A DNA stretch of 64,000 nt from Streptomyces sp. PR69 (GCF_026420845.1 NZ_JAOWCB010000011.1:124001-188000), one strand, 5' to 3'; numbered from the stretch's first letter, positions 49,747 through 59,202 are shown. Program-made: numbers and translations. The notes: generated by a model from the letters alone, not told the origin.

Positions 49747-50525
49747 CGGTCCTCACCGCCCGCCGGGGCGCGCCCCTTGAGCCAGAGCACGAGGGGCGCC
49801 GCCAGCGCCGCGGCGAGCACTGGAACGCCCGCGGGCAGCACGGGCAGCAGGCCGAGCCCCAGGACGACGGCGAGCCCGGCGACGGCACGCTCGGCGGCCG
49901 TACGCAGCATGGGGGCGAGGAGCGCGAGGAAGACGGCGGGGCCCGCGGCGTCCAGACCCCAGGCGTCGGTGTCGCCGATCGCCTCGGCGCCGAGCGCCCC
50001 GAGGAGGGTGGTCAGATTCCACAGCACGTACAGCGTCAGACCGGTCACCGTGAAGCCGAGGCGGGCCGCGCGCCGCGTGGGCTGGGCCAGGGAGACCGCG
50101 GTCGTCTCGTCGATCACCCAGTGCGCGGCGAGCGGGCGGACGAAGCGGGGCAGGGCGAGCAGCTGGGACAGCCGCAGTCCGTAGAAGGTGTTCCGCACGC
50201 CCAGGAAGAACGCACCGGCCGCTGCGGTGAGGGGGTTGCCGCCGGCCGCGATCGCGCCGACCAGCGCGAACTGCGAGGCCCCGGTGAACACCAGCAGGCT
50301 GAGCGCACAGGTCTGGAGCAGGGTCAGGCCCGATCCGGCCGAGGTCACGCCGAAGGCGAAGCCGGAGAGGCCGACGGCGACGCCTACGCCGAGGGCGTCC
50401 CGGACGACGGCCGCGTCCGGCTTGGCGGCAGCCGCGTCCGGCTCGACGGTGGCCGCGTCCCGGCGGGCCGCCGGGCTGCCCGGGACGCTGGATATCTGTT
50501 CCGCGGAGACTGTCTGTTCTGGCAC
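49743..50525 (-). CDS. azlC: Branched-chain amino acid exporter subunit AzlC
   Basis: The start chosen is GTG 50525 (VPEQTVSAEQI), 260 residues; no strong ribosome site is seen, and an earlier start at 50594 would overlap the AraC gene. After a ~45-residue variable N-terminus the AzlC core begins: DALGVGVAVGLSGFAFGVTSAGSGL, LLVFTGASQFALVGAIAAGG, FFLGVRNTFYGLRLSQLL and AHWVIDETTAVSLAQ. Five to six helices. Works with AzlD. It lies 10 bp downstream of the AraC-type regulator gene, which probably controls it. Confidence 0.9.
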   Translation of the reverse strand: MPEQTVSAEQISSVPGSPAARRDAATVEPDAAAAKPDAAVVRDALGVGVAVGLSGFAFGVTSAGSGLTLLQTCALSLLVFTGASQFALVGAIAAGGNPLTAAAGAFFLGVRNTFYGLRLSQLLALPRFVRPLAAHWVIDETTAVSLAQPTRRAARLGFTVTGLTLYVLWNLTTLLGALGAEAIGDTDAWGLDAAGPAVFLALLAPMLRTAAERAVAGLAVVLGLGLLPVLPAGVPVLAAALAAPLVLWLKGRAPAGGEDR

Positions 50526-50535
50526 GCGCCGGACG

Positions 50536-51444
50536 TTACGCGGGGGCTTCGCCTGCGGTCTTGTACGTTCTTGCACCCGCTGTACCCGCCGCACCGGGGC
50601 TGCCGCGCCGGTCGGCGCGCTCCCTGCGGTACGCCCCCGGGGTGACGCCGACGATCCGGGTGAAATGCCGGTTCAGATGCGGCTGGTCGGTGAAGCCGAC
50701 CGCGACGGCGGCGTCGGCCGGTGTGGTCCCGGCGTCCAGCAGCCGCCGCGCGCGCCGCACGCGCGCGTTGGTGAGCCAGGTGTGCGGCGGCATGCCGTAG
50801 GCCGCCTTGAAGGCGCGCAGCAGAGCGAACGGGCTGGTGCCCAGTTCCTGCGCGAGGCGCTCCAGAGAGGGCGGCTCCGCCATGCGCTCCTGGAGGAGCC
50901 GGCGGGCGAGGGCGGCGTCGCGTGCGCCTGCGGCGGGCGGGGCGGACGCCCTCGGCGCAGTGGTGCCGTGACGCCTGAGCAGCCGGGCGACGGCGATGCG
51001 CAGCAGGCTGTCCGCGGCGAGTGCGTTGCCCTGCTCGGCGGCCTGGTTCACACCGCGTATCAGCTCAGCGGTGTGCGGGTCCTCGACGATGGTCTCGGCG
51101 AAGGAGGGCGTGCCGCGCAGCGTGGTGACGTCCGCGGCGATATCGGCGACGAGCTCCACTGACGGATAGAGCGTGGTGTACGTCCAGCCCTCTGGTGTCC
51201 CCGCCCGGGCGGCGTGCGGGACTTCCGGGTTGATCATGACGACGGTGCCGGGGCGCGCCTGGATCATGCCGTCGGGCATGCGCACGTCCTCGATGCCGCC
51301 GCTGACCGCGCCGAAGGTGAAGCCCTCGTGGCTGTGGCGGGGGAAGGAGTGCCGGACATAGCGGGCGCGCAGGAGATCGAGGCCCGGCAGCTCCTCGTAC
51401 TGCCAGTGCCTGGCCCACTCGCCCCGCGCCTGCCGCCGCCCCAT
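50536..51444 (-). CDS. AraC family transcriptional regulator
   Basis: 302 residues from ATG 51444. The N-terminal cupin-like sensor domain (residues ~15-95: RYVRHSFPRHSHEGFTFGAV, GTVVMINPEVPHAA) is followed by a C-terminal double HTH (SLERLAQELGTSPFALLRAFKAAYGMPPHTWL and TPADAAVAVGFTDQPHLNRHFTRIVGVTPGAYRRE). This subgroup often regulates an adjacent AzlCD-type exporter. azlC starts 10 bp downstream on the same strand. The ligand is probably an amino acid or analog; inference from context. Confidence 0.9.
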   Translation of the reverse strand: MGRRQARGEWARHWQYEELPGLDLLRARYVRHSFPRHSHEGFTFGAVSGGIEDVRMPDGMIQARPGTVVMINPEVPHAARAGTPEGWTYTTLYPSVELVADIAADVTTLRGTPSFAETIVEDPHTAELIRGVNQAAEQGNALAADSLLRIAVARLLRRHGTTAPRASAPPAAGARDAALARRLLQERMAEPPSLERLAQELGTSPFALLRAFKAAYGMPPHTWLTNARVRRARRLLDAGTTPADAAVAVGFTDQPHLNRHFTRIVGVTPGAYRRERADRRGSPGAAGTAGARTYKTAGEAPA

Positions 51445-51590
51445 GCGGCTATTGTGCGCCGCCGCCGTGGGCGCTGACCTGCGTGTCCATGACGCGGACG
51501 GGCAGACGGGCAGACGGGCAGACGTGCGGGCGGGCGGGGCGACGGGCGGACAGCGGGCGGCGGGGCCGATTGTCAGTGGCGGGGTGCACG
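51445..51590. promoter_or_regulatory. Divergent araC-type/lhr promoter region with short repeats
   Basis: 146 bases. An 8-bp unit GACGGGCA is repeated three times in tandem (51497-51520), followed by related GACG/GGGCGG sequence. No recognisable operator or -10/-35 pair, and no SOS box. Confidence 0.5.
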
Positions 51591-54500
51591 ATGGGGGACA
51601 TGGTCAGGACTGCGCTCGACGCCTTCTCTCCCGCGACCCGGAGCTGGTTCACGGGGGCCTTCAGCGCGCCCACGGCGGCCCAGGAGGGCGCCTGGCGGGC
51701 CATCGAGGAGGGGTCGGACGTGCTGGTCGTCGCCCCGACCGGGTCCGGCAAGACCCTGGCCGCGTTTCTCGCCGCCCTCGACCGGCTGGCATCCTCACCG
51801 CCGCCCGCGGAGGCGAAGAAGCGCTGCCGGGTGCTGTATGTGTCTCCGCTGAAGGCGCTCGCGGTGGATGTGGAGCGCAATCTGCGCAGTCCTCTCTCCG
51901 GCATCCGGCAGGAGTCGGTGCGGCTGGGCCTGCCGGAGCCCGATGTGCGGGTCGGCATCCGCTCCGGCGACACGCCCGCGGCCGAGCGGCGCGCCCTCGC
52001 CACCCGCCCGCCGGACATCCTGATCACCACGCCCGAGTCGCTGTTCCTGATGCTCACCTCCGCCACGCGCGAGGCGCTGACCGGCGTTGAGACGGTGATC
52101 CTCGACGAGGTGCACGCGGTCGCGGGCACCAAGCGCGGCGCACATCTGGCGCTGTCGCTTGAGCGCCTCGACGAGCTGCTGCCGCGCCCGGCCCGGCGCA
52201 TCGGGCTGTCGGCGACGGTGCGGCCGGTGGACGAAGTGGCCCGCTATCTGTCCCCGCAGCGCCGGGTGGAGATCGTCCAGCCCCCCTCCGGCAAGGAGTT
52301 CGACCTGTCCGTGGTCGTCCCGGTCGAGGATCTGGGCGAGCTGGGCGGCTCGCCCGCGGTCGGCGCCGACGGCATGGCGGGCGGCGAGCAGCCCTCCATC
52401 TGGCCGCATGTCGAGGAGAAGATCGCCGATCTGGTGCAGGCGCACCGCTCGACGATCGTCTTCGCCAACTCCCGCCGCCTCGCCGAGCGGCTGTGCAACC
52501 GGCTGAACGAGATCGCGTACGAGCGTGCCATGGGCGAGGCCCTTCCCGAGGGGGCGCCCCCGGCCGAGATCATGGCGCAGTCGGGCGCGGCGCACGGCGC
52601 GCCCGCGCTGCTGGCCCGTGCGCACCACGGCTCCGTGTCCAAGGAGCAGCGGGCCCAGGTCGAGGAGGATCTGAAGGCGGGACGGCTGCCGGCCGTCGTC
52701 GCCACCTCCAGCCTGGAGCTGGGCATCGACATGGGCGCCGTGGACCTGGTCGTGCAGGTCGAGTCACCGCCGTCCGTCGCCTCGGGGCTGCAGCGGGTGG
52801 GCCGCGCGGGCCACCAGGTGGGAGCGGTCTCCAGAGGCGTCGTGTTTCCCAAGTACCGGGGCGATCTGGTGCAGGCGGCGGTGGTCACCGAGCGGATGCG
52901 CGGCGGGGCGATCGAGGCGCTGCGCGTGCCGGCCAACCCCCTGGACGTGCTGGCCCAGCAGCTGGTGGCGATGGTCGCGCTCGATGCCTGGCAGTCCGAC
53001 GATCTGCTGGCGCTGGTGCGGCGGGCCGCGCCGTTCGCCTCACTGCCCGAGTCGGCGTTCACGGCCGTGCTGGACATGCTCGCAGGCCGCTATCCGTCCG
53101 ACGCCTTCGCCGAGCTGCGCCCGCGCGTGGTGTGGGACCGGGTGGCGGGCACGGTCACCGGCCGGCCCGGCGCACAGCGCCTCGCGGTCACCTCAGGCGG
53201 GACCATCCCGGACCGCGGCCTGTTCGGGGTGTTCCTCGCCGGGGCCGATCCCAAGAAGGGCGGCGGCCGGGTCGGGGAGCTCGACGAGGAGATGGTGTAC
53301 GAGTCGCGGGTGGGCGATGTGTTCACCCTGGGCACCACGTCCTGGCGGATCGAGGACATCACCCGGGACCGGGTGCTCGTCTCGCCCGCCCCCGGGGTGC
53401 CCGGGCGGCTGCCCTTCTGGAAGGGCGACCAGCTGGGCCGGCCGCTGGAGCTGGGCCGCGCCGTCGGCGCGTTCCTGCGGGAGATCGGCGGCCTCCCGGC
53501 CGAGGACGCCCGGCTGCGGCTGCTGGCCGCGGGTCTGGACGCCTGGGCGGCGGGCAATGTGCTGGCCTATCTGGACGAGCAGCGCCGGGCCTGCGGCCAT
53601 GTCCCGGACGACCGGACGATCCTGGTCGAGCGGTTCAGGGACGAGCTGGGCGACTGGCGCGTGGTGATCCACTCCCCGTTCGGCGCCCAGGTGCACGCGC
53701 CGTGGGCGCTGGCGCTGGGCGCCAGGCTCACCGAGCGGTTCGGCATGGACGCCCAGGTGATGCACGCGGACGACGGCATCGTGCTGCGGCTGCCGGACGC
53801 CGATCTGATGGGCCTTGACCTCCTCGACCAGGAGCCGGCCGGCCCCACGCACCAGGACCCGGTGTACGACAGCGAACAGGCCCCGGTCGGCGCGGCGGAC
53901 GCCGTCTTCGACAAGGGCGAGATCAGCCAGCTGGTCACCGACCAGGTCGGGTCCTCGGCGCTGTTCGCCGCACGCTTCCGGGAATGCGCGGCGCGGGCGC
54001 TGCTGCTGCCGCGGCGCAATCCGGGCAAGCGCACCCCGCTGTGGCAGCAGCGGCAGCGGGCGGCGCAGCTGCTGCAGGTGGCCAGCGAGTTCGGCTCGTT
54101 CCCCATCGTCCTGGAGGCCGTCCGCGAGTGCCTGCAGGACGTCTTCGACGTTCCCGGGCTGACGGAGCTGATGGGCGACATCGAGTCCCGCCGGGTCCGG
54201 CTGGTCGAGGTCACCACGCCTGAGCCCTCGCCGTTCGCGCGGTCGCTGCTGTTCGGCTATGTCGCCCAGTTCCTGTACGAGGGGGACTCACCGCTCGCCG
54301 AGCGGCGTGCCGCCGCCCTCTCCCTGGACTCACGGCTGCTGGCCGAGCTGCTGGGCCAGGCGGAGCTGCGCGAGTTGCTCGACGCGGATGTGCTCACCGA
54401 GCTGGAGCGCGAGCTCCAGTGGCTCACCGAGGACCGCAGGGTCAAGGACGCGGAGGGCGTCGCCGATCTGCTGCGGCTCCTCGGTCCGCTGACCGCGGGC

Positions 54501-56237
54501 GAGCTGGCCGAGCGCGGAGCCGACCCCGCCTGGGCGCAGGAGCTGGCGGCGGCCCGGCGGGCCATCCGGGTGCGCATCGCGGGCGCGGACTGCTGGGCGG
54601 CCGTCGAGGACGCGGGCCGGCTGCGGGACGCTCTGGGCACCGCGCTGCCCGTGGGGGTGCCCGAGGCGTTCACCGAGCCGGTCAAGGACCCGCTGGGCGA
54701 TCTGCTCGCCCGGTACGCCCGCACGCACGGGCCGTTCACCTCCGCGCAGGCCGCCGCCCGCTTCGGCCTGGGCACGGCGGTCACCGAGGGCGCGCTGCAG
54801 CGGCTGGCCGCGTCGGGCCGCGTGGTGGAAGGCGAGTTCCACCCCTCGGGTGTGGGCCAGGAGTGGTGCGACACGGCCGTGCTGCGCAGACTGCGCCGTC
54901 GCTCGCTGGCCGCGCTCCGGCAGGAGCTGGAGCCGGTCCCGCCTGCGTCCCTCGCCGCCTTCCTGCCGCAGTGGCAGCACCTCGGCGGCGGCAGCCTGCG
55001 CGGCATCGACGGCCTCGCGCGAGCCGTCGAGCAGCTCCAGGGCGCGGCCGTGCCCGCCTCCGCGCTGGAGAAGCTGATCCTGCCGTCCCGTGTGTCCGGT
55101 TACGGTCCGGGCCTCCTCGACGAGCTGACGACCACCGGCGAGGTCGTGTGGGCGGGCGCGGGGGCGCTGCCAGGGAAGGACGGCTGGGTCTCCCTGTATC
55201 TCGCCGACGCCGCGCCGCTGCTGCTGCCCCCGCCGCATCCGCTGGAGCCGACCGCGCTCCATGAGTCCGTGCTGGCGGCGCTCGCACCCGGCTATGGGCT
55301 GTTCTTCCGCCAGATCGCCGACCAGGTGCGGGCGACCACGCACCCGGACGTCAGCGACCCACAGCTGGCGGATGCGATCTGGGACCTCGCGTGGTCCGGG
55401 CGGCTCACCAATGACACCCTGGCGCCGCTGCGGTCGCTCCTCGGCTCGGGGCGGACGGCGGGGTCCACGGCGCACCGGGCGCGGCGCACGGTTCCCCGCG
55501 GACGCTACAGCGGCCTCACCGCGGCCGCCCGCCCCGTCTCGCGGAGCGGCCCGCCCACGGTGAGCGGCCGCTGGTCGCTGCTGCCCGCCGCCGAACCGGA
55601 CCCCACGCACCGGGCGCACGCCCTGGCCCGCACGCTGCTGGACCGGCACGGGGTGGTCACCCGGGGCGCGGTGGCCGCCGAGGGCGTCGAGGGCGGCTTC
55701 TCCGCCGTCTACCGCGTCCTGTCCGCCTTCGAGGACAGCGGCCAGGCACGCCGGGGCTATGTGGTGGAGGGCCTGGGTGCGGCCCAGTTCGCCATGGACG
55801 GCGCGGTGGACCGGCTGCGGGCGTCGTCCGCGGCGCAGGACAGAGGCGCGGGTCAGCAGGCGCCCCACGCCGTGGTGCTGGCGGCGGCCGACCCGGCCAA
55901 CGCGTACGGGGCGGCCCTGCCGTGGCCGGATCCGCCGGCCGGTGCGGGGCACAAGCCGGGCCGCAAGGCGGGCGCTCTGGTCGTCCTCGTCGACGGCGAG
56001 CTGATCCTCTACATGGAGCGCGGCGGCAGGACGCTCCTGTCCTGGCGCGACGACCCGGACGATCCCGCGCTGCGCGCCGCGGCGGGGGCGCTGGCGGACG
56101 CGGCGCGGGCGGGTGCGCTGGGGACGGTGACGGTGGAACGGGCCAATGGGGCGGCGGCCCTGACGTCGCCCTTGTCGCGGCCGCTGGAGGCCGCGGGCTT
56201 CCATGCCACGCCGAGGGGGTTGCGGCTGCGGCCGTGA
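51591..56237 (+). CDS. lhr: ATP-dependent helicase Lhr
   Basis: 1548 residues from ATG 51591 (GGCGGGGTGCACG upstream); ATG 51600 is an alternative. Large helicase-related protein, a 3'-5' helicase on RNA:DNA hybrids in mycobacteria. Helicase core: Walker A VVAPTGSGKTLAAF (around residues 47-60), motif II VILDEVHAVAG, motif III IGLSATVRP, domain 2 TIVFANSRRLAERL, ATSSLELGIDMGAVDLVVQ and GLQRVGRAGHQVG. The remaining ~900 residues are the Lhr C-terminal winged-helix and beta-barrel modules. Full-length compared with mycobacterial Lhr (~1500). It is followed by nei, as in mycobacteria, pointing to a shared repair role. Confidence 0.96.
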   Translation: MGDMVRTALDAFSPATRSWFTGAFSAPTAAQEGAWRAIEEGSDVLVVAPTGSGKTLAAFLAALDRLASSPPPAEAKKRCRVLYVSPLKALAVDVERNLRSPLSGIRQESVRLGLPEPDVRVGIRSGDTPAAERRALATRPPDILITTPESLFLMLTSATREALTGVETVILDEVHAVAGTKRGAHLALSLERLDELLPRPARRIGLSATVRPVDEVARYLSPQRRVEIVQPPSGKEFDLSVVVPVEDLGELGGSPAVGADGMAGGEQPSIWPHVEEKIADLVQAHRSTIVFANSRRLAERLCNRLNEIAYERAMGEALPEGAPPAEIMAQSGAAHGAPALLARAHHGSVSKEQRAQVEEDLKAGRLPAVVATSSLELGIDMGAVDLVVQVESPPSVASGLQRVGRAGHQVGAVSRGVVFPKYRGDLVQAAVVTERMRGGAIEALRVPANPLDVLAQQLVAMVALDAWQSDDLLALVRRAAPFASLPESAFTAVLDMLAGRYPSDAFAELRPRVVWDRVAGTVTGRPGAQRLAVTSGGTIPDRGLFGVFLAGADPKKGGGRVGELDEEMVYESRVGDVFTLGTTSWRIEDITRDRVLVSPAPGVPGRLPFWKGDQLGRPLELGRAVGAFLREIGGLPAEDARLRLLAAGLDAWAAGNVLAYLDEQRRACGHVPDDRTILVERFRDELGDWRVVIHSPFGAQVHAPWALALGARLTERFGMDAQVMHADDGIVLRLPDADLMGLDLLDQEPAGPTHQDPVYDSEQAPVGAADAVFDKGEISQLVTDQVGSSALFAARFRECAARALLLPRRNPGKRTPLWQQRQRAAQLLQVASEFGSFPIVLEAVRECLQDVFDVPGLTELMGDIESRRVRLVEVTTPEPSPFARSLLFGYVAQFLYEGDSPLAERRAAALSLDSRLLAELLGQAELRELLDADVLTELERELQWLTEDRRVKDAEGVADLLRLLGPLTAGELAERGADPAWAQELAAARRAIRVRIAGADCWAAVEDAGRLRDALGTALPVGVPEAFTEPVKDPLGDLLARYARTHGPFTSAQAAARFGLGTAVTEGALQRLAASGRVVEGEFHPSGVGQEWCDTAVLRRLRRRSLAALRQELEPVPPASLAAFLPQWQHLGGGSLRGIDGLARAVEQLQGAAVPASALEKLILPSRVSGYGPGLLDELTTTGEVVWAGAGALPGKDGWVSLYLADAAPLLLPPPHPLEPTALHESVLAALAPGYGLFFRQIADQVRATTHPDVSDPQLADAIWDLAWSGRLTNDTLAPLRSLLGSGRTAGSTAHRARRTVPRGRYSGLTAAARPVSRSGPPTVSGRWSLLPAAEPDPTHRAHALARTLLDRHGVVTRGAVAAEGVEGGFSAVYRVLSAFEDSGQARRGYVVEGLGAAQFAMDGAVDRLRASSAAQDRGAGQQAPHAVVLAAADPANAYGAALPWPDPPAGAGHKPGRKAGALVVLVDGELILYMERGGRTLLSWRDDPDDPALRAAAGALADAARAGALGTVTVERANGAAALTSPLSRPLEAAGFHATPRGLRLRP

Positions 56238-56621
56238 CGTATGGTGCGGGTCCGCCTGCGGCGGGCCTTCTCCCCGTCCCCGCCCCTTCCCGAAACCGGG
56301 GGCTCGGCCCCCGGACGCCCTGCCGGCAGGGCGGCTGCGCTGCCGCCCTGCGCCCGTGCAGCGGCCGACCCCTGCACGGCCTTCGGGCCGTGTCCTCAAT
56401 CTCCCCCAGCTACCGCTGGGAGGTGCCCCCAGGGGCCGGAGGTGCCCCCAACGGGCTCAAGGCGAGCCCGTGCCGTGCTTCGCAGCGCACGAGCCCTGAA
56501 ATGGCCAGCCTCCGGGCGTTCGAGGCGGGCCCACGATCCAGCCCCGCTGGGGTACCCCCGGACGTCCGGGGGAGGTCGAGGAGCGGGGGCCCGGGGCAGC
56601 GCCCCGGCGCATCATGGGGGC
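56238..56621. repeat. Mosaic of dispersed Streptomyces-type intergenic repeats
   Basis: 384 noncoding bases made of short hairpin-forming blocks: GAAACCGGGGGCTCGGCCCC, CCCCCAGCTACCGCTGGGAG with a following GGTGCCCCC, and GGTACCCCCGGACGTCCGGG. These resemble blocks I remember recurring between genes in some Streptomyces genomes. Several are near-palindromes of 14-20 bp. One of the early hairpins probably terminates lhr. Confidence 0.65.
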
Positions 56622-57476
56622 ATGCCCGAAGGTGACACCGTATGGCTGACCGCTCACCGCCTGCGCCGCGCCCTCGCGGGACACGTGCTCGTGCGGTTCG
56701 ATCTGCGTGTGCCGCGCCATGCGACCGCTGATCTCACCGGGCGCACGGTGCTCGATGTCGTCTCCCGCGGCAAGCATCTGCTGACCCGCATCGAGGGCGG
56801 TGTCACGCTGCACTCGCATCTGCGGATGGACGGCTCCTGGCAGGTGTACCGGGCCGGGGAGCGCTGGCGCGGCGGGCCCGCGCATCAGATCAGGGCGGTC
56901 CTGGGCACGCGGACGGACACCGCGGTCGGCTATCGGCTTCCGGTGCTGGAGCTGATGCGGACCGCGGACGAGGGTGCGGCGGTGGGCCATCTCGGGCCGG
57001 ATCTGCTGGGTCCCGACTGGGATCCGGACGCGGCCGTGGCGCATCTGACCGCCGACCCCGCACGCCCCCTGGGCGAGGCGCTGCTGGACCAGCGCAATCT
57101 CGCCGGCATCGGCAATGTCTACCGCTCGGAGCTCGCCTTTCTGGCCCGGGTGACCCCGTGGCTGCCGGTCGGCGAGCTGCCCGAAGGCGTCCCCGAGCGG
57201 CTTGTCGCCACCGCGCACCGTCTGCTGGAGGCCAACAAGACCCGCCCGGAACGCCGCACCACATCCAGCACCGCCTCCGGCGCCGCATCCGGAGCGGCGT
57301 CGAGGGGGCGGCAGGCGCCCCGGCTGTATGTCTACGGACGCGAGGGCCTGCCCTGTCTGCGGTGCGGGGCCACGGTCCGCAGGGCCGACCAGCCCGACGA
57401 GGCCGGCGCGCACGGGACCGGCCGTACCCGCCCCGTGTACTGGTGCCCTGCCTGCCAGTCGGGCCCCATCCATTGA
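56622..57476 (+). CDS. nei: DNA glycosylase/AP lyase, Nei family
   Basis: 284 residues starting MPEGDTVWLTAHRLR: Pro2 is the Schiff-base nucleophile and Glu3 the acid, and the MPEGDT start is that of actinobacterial Nei rather than Fpg. The beta-clamp Lys is in VSRGKHLLTRI, and LHSHLRMDGSW and the H2TH segment LLDQRNLAGIGNVYRSELAFLA follow. The C-terminal zinc finger (CLRCGATVRR...YWCPACQ) is intact, after an Ala/Ser-rich insertion around residues 210-225. Removes oxidised pyrimidines and cuts the AP site. It lies downstream of lhr across a repeat-rich spacer. Confidence 0.93.
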   Translation: MPEGDTVWLTAHRLRRALAGHVLVRFDLRVPRHATADLTGRTVLDVVSRGKHLLTRIEGGVTLHSHLRMDGSWQVYRAGERWRGGPAHQIRAVLGTRTDTAVGYRLPVLELMRTADEGAAVGHLGPDLLGPDWDPDAAVAHLTADPARPLGEALLDQRNLAGIGNVYRSELAFLARVTPWLPVGELPEGVPERLVATAHRLLEANKTRPERRTTSSTASGAASGAASRGRQAPRLYVYGREGLPCLRCGATVRRADQPDEAGAHGTGRTRPVYWCPACQSGPIH

Positions 57477-57508
57477 CGGTCCGTCAGATTCGGTCGTACG
57501 GTCCCGGA

Positions 57509-58303
57509 ATGGGCCTGACCGCGTACGACCTGACCGGCCGCACCGCGTTCGTCACCGGCGCCGCGAGCGGCATCGGCCGCGCCTGCGCCGCCCTGCTGGC
57601 CGAGGCGGGCGCAGCCGTCCACTGCGCCGACGTCGACGAGAAGGGGCTGTCCGAGACGCAGGCGCTGATCCGGGACGCCGGGGGCCTCGCCGCCACGCAC
57701 ACCGTCGACGTCACCGATCGTAAGCAGCTCGGCGCGGCAGTCGGCCGTGCGGCCGAGGACTCCGGGCGGCTCGACGTCATGGCCGCGATCGCGGGCGTCA
57801 TGCACACCGGCCGGGTCCTGGAGACCGGGGAGGAGGATCTTGACCGAGTCCTGGGGGTCAATTTCAAGGGGGTGCTGTACGCCTGCCAGGCAGCGGCCCG
57901 CGTCATGATCGCAGCAGGCGGCGGGGGCGGCGGCCCGCTCGGCGGCTCGCTCGTCACCATGGCCTCGGGCGCTGTCGACGCCGCCCGGTCCGGGCTGCTC
58001 TGCTACAGCGTCTCCAAGGCGGCGGTCGTCCAGCTGACCAGGACACTGGCCACCGAGCTTGGCCCGCACGGCATCCGCGTCAACGCCGTCGCCCCCGGCT
58101 GGGTCCGCACCCCCATGACCGACCGCCATGACGAGGCGCACCAGCGCCGGACCGAGGCCGCGCTGGCCCGGATGTCCCCCCTGGGCCGCGTCGGCGAACC
58201 CGAGGACGTCGCCCATGCGGTGCTGTATCTGGCGTCGGACGCCTCCGCCTTTACGACGGGTCAGATTCTGCGCCCGAACGGCGGCGTGGCGATGCCCTGG
58301 TGA
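57509..58303 (+). CDS. SDR family oxidoreductase
   Basis: 264 residues from ATG 57509. Classical short-chain dehydrogenase: cofactor motif TGAASGIGRA at residues ~14-23, Asp in HCADVDEKGL suggesting NAD preference, AIAGVM in place of NNAG, catalytic Ser around VTMASGAVDAARSG and Tyr/Lys in CYSVSKAAV. A Gly-rich insertion (GGGGGGPLGGS) precedes the Ser strand. PGWVRTPM is the usual substrate loop. Substrate unknown. It starts 32 bp after nei, possibly on the same transcript; its 3' end overlaps the convergent tiny membrane-protein gene by 53 bp. Confidence 0.9.
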   Translation: MGLTAYDLTGRTAFVTGAASGIGRACAALLAEAGAAVHCADVDEKGLSETQALIRDAGGLAATHTVDVTDRKQLGAAVGRAAEDSGRLDVMAAIAGVMHTGRVLETGEEDLDRVLGVNFKGVLYACQAAARVMIAAGGGGGGPLGGSLVTMASGAVDAARSGLLCYSVSKAAVVQLTRTLATELGPHGIRVNAVAPGWVRTPMTDRHDEAHQRRTEAALARMSPLGRVGEPEDVAHAVLYLASDASAFTTGQILRPNGGVAMPW

Positions 58304-58493
58304 CCGGGACCCGGCGCGCCGCCGTCACATGCACCGGCAGCAGGCTCAGCCCCCAGCCGCCCGCGGCGGCGGTCGCCTCCACCAGCCCCGTCCGCTCCGG
58401 CACGAGCGCCCAGCGCAGCACCGCCCACCACCACAGCGCCCCGCCCACCAGCCCGAGCGCCGCCGGGCCGAGGGCCGACCCGCGTATGGCCAT
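58251..58493 (-). CDS. Small membrane protein (80 aa)
   Basis: ATG 58493 has one of the best ribosome sites in the window (CCGGAGGAGGCAGCC), which decides this start over the open frame further upstream. Two hydrophobic helices are predicted (LGPAALGLVGGALWWWAVLRWAL and TGLVEATAAAGGWGLSLLPVHV, given by order), with a basic tail. No family recognised. The 3' 53 bp overlap the SDR gene on the opposite strand. It lies downstream of dps on the same strand (88 bp), possibly read through from it. Confidence 0.65.
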   Translation of the reverse strand: MAIRGSALGPAALGLVGGALWWWAVLRWALVPERTGLVEATAAAGGWGLSLLPVHVTAARRVPVTRASPRRRSGAESDPS

Positions 58494-58581
58494 GGCTGCC
58501 TCCTCCGGTCCCCGGCCCGACCACGCTAATCCGGCGCGACGGCCGTCGGGAGGGCGCACGGGGGCAGGTCCGGCGCGCCCG

Positions 58582-59052
58582 CTAGACGCTCTCCGCCTGG
58601 AACATCCAGGCATGCTTCTCAAGGTCGGCGGTAAGCCCGATCAGGATGTCCTGGCTCACCGGATCGGGCTCCGCGGTCGCGTCGATGCGCTGACGCATCC
58701 GCCCGATCACCGCGGCAAGCCCGTCCACCAGCGTCTGCACGGCGTCGACGTCCTTGATCCAGCCGTCCGGGGCCGTGGCGATGGCGCTCTGGGACGCCAC
58801 GGTGACGGCCCGGCCGTCCGGGGTGACGCCGATCGCCGAGGCCCGTTCGGCCACCGTGTCGGAGTGCAGCCGGGCGGTGGCCACCACCTCGTCGAGCTGC
58901 AGATGGACGGACCGGAAGCGCGGTCCGACGACATTCCAGTGGACCTGCTTGGCCACCAGGGCGAGGTCCACCAGATCCACAAGCGCACCGCGCAGCGCTT
59001 CACCGACGGTCTTGAGATCCGCCTGGGACAGGGGGCTCTTCACGACTGACAT
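58582..59052 (-). CDS. dps: DNA starvation/stationary-phase protection protein Dps
   Basis: 156 residues from ATG 59052 (GTGGAGGACACGG upstream). Ferritin-like dodecamer that oxidises and stores iron and protects DNA. The inter-subunit ferroxidase motif is visible: KQVHWNVVGPRFRSVHLQLDEVV followed by HSDTVAERASAIG (His, His, Asp and Glu ligands). DLEKHAWMFQAE is the typical C-terminal helix. N- and C-terminal tails are short, without a Lys-rich DNA-binding tail. Its promoter lies in the spacer after clgR. Confidence 0.94.
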   Translation of the reverse strand: MSVVKSPLSQADLKTVGEALRGALVDLVDLALVAKQVHWNVVGPRFRSVHLQLDEVVATARLHSDTVAERASAIGVTPDGRAVTVASQSAIATAPDGWIKDVDAVQTLVDGLAAVIGRMRQRIDATAEPDPVSQDILIGLTADLEKHAWMFQAESV

Positions 59053-59202
59053 CCGTGTCCTCCACTCGGTTCGCCGATACCGTCCCACCATGACACGAAC
59101 GCACCAAAACGGGCATTCGGGGAGAAGGCCAGAGCGTGAACGGGGAGCGTGAAATGACAGTCGGAGCGTGACCATGGGCAATGACACAGGGGCAATGACA
59201 AA

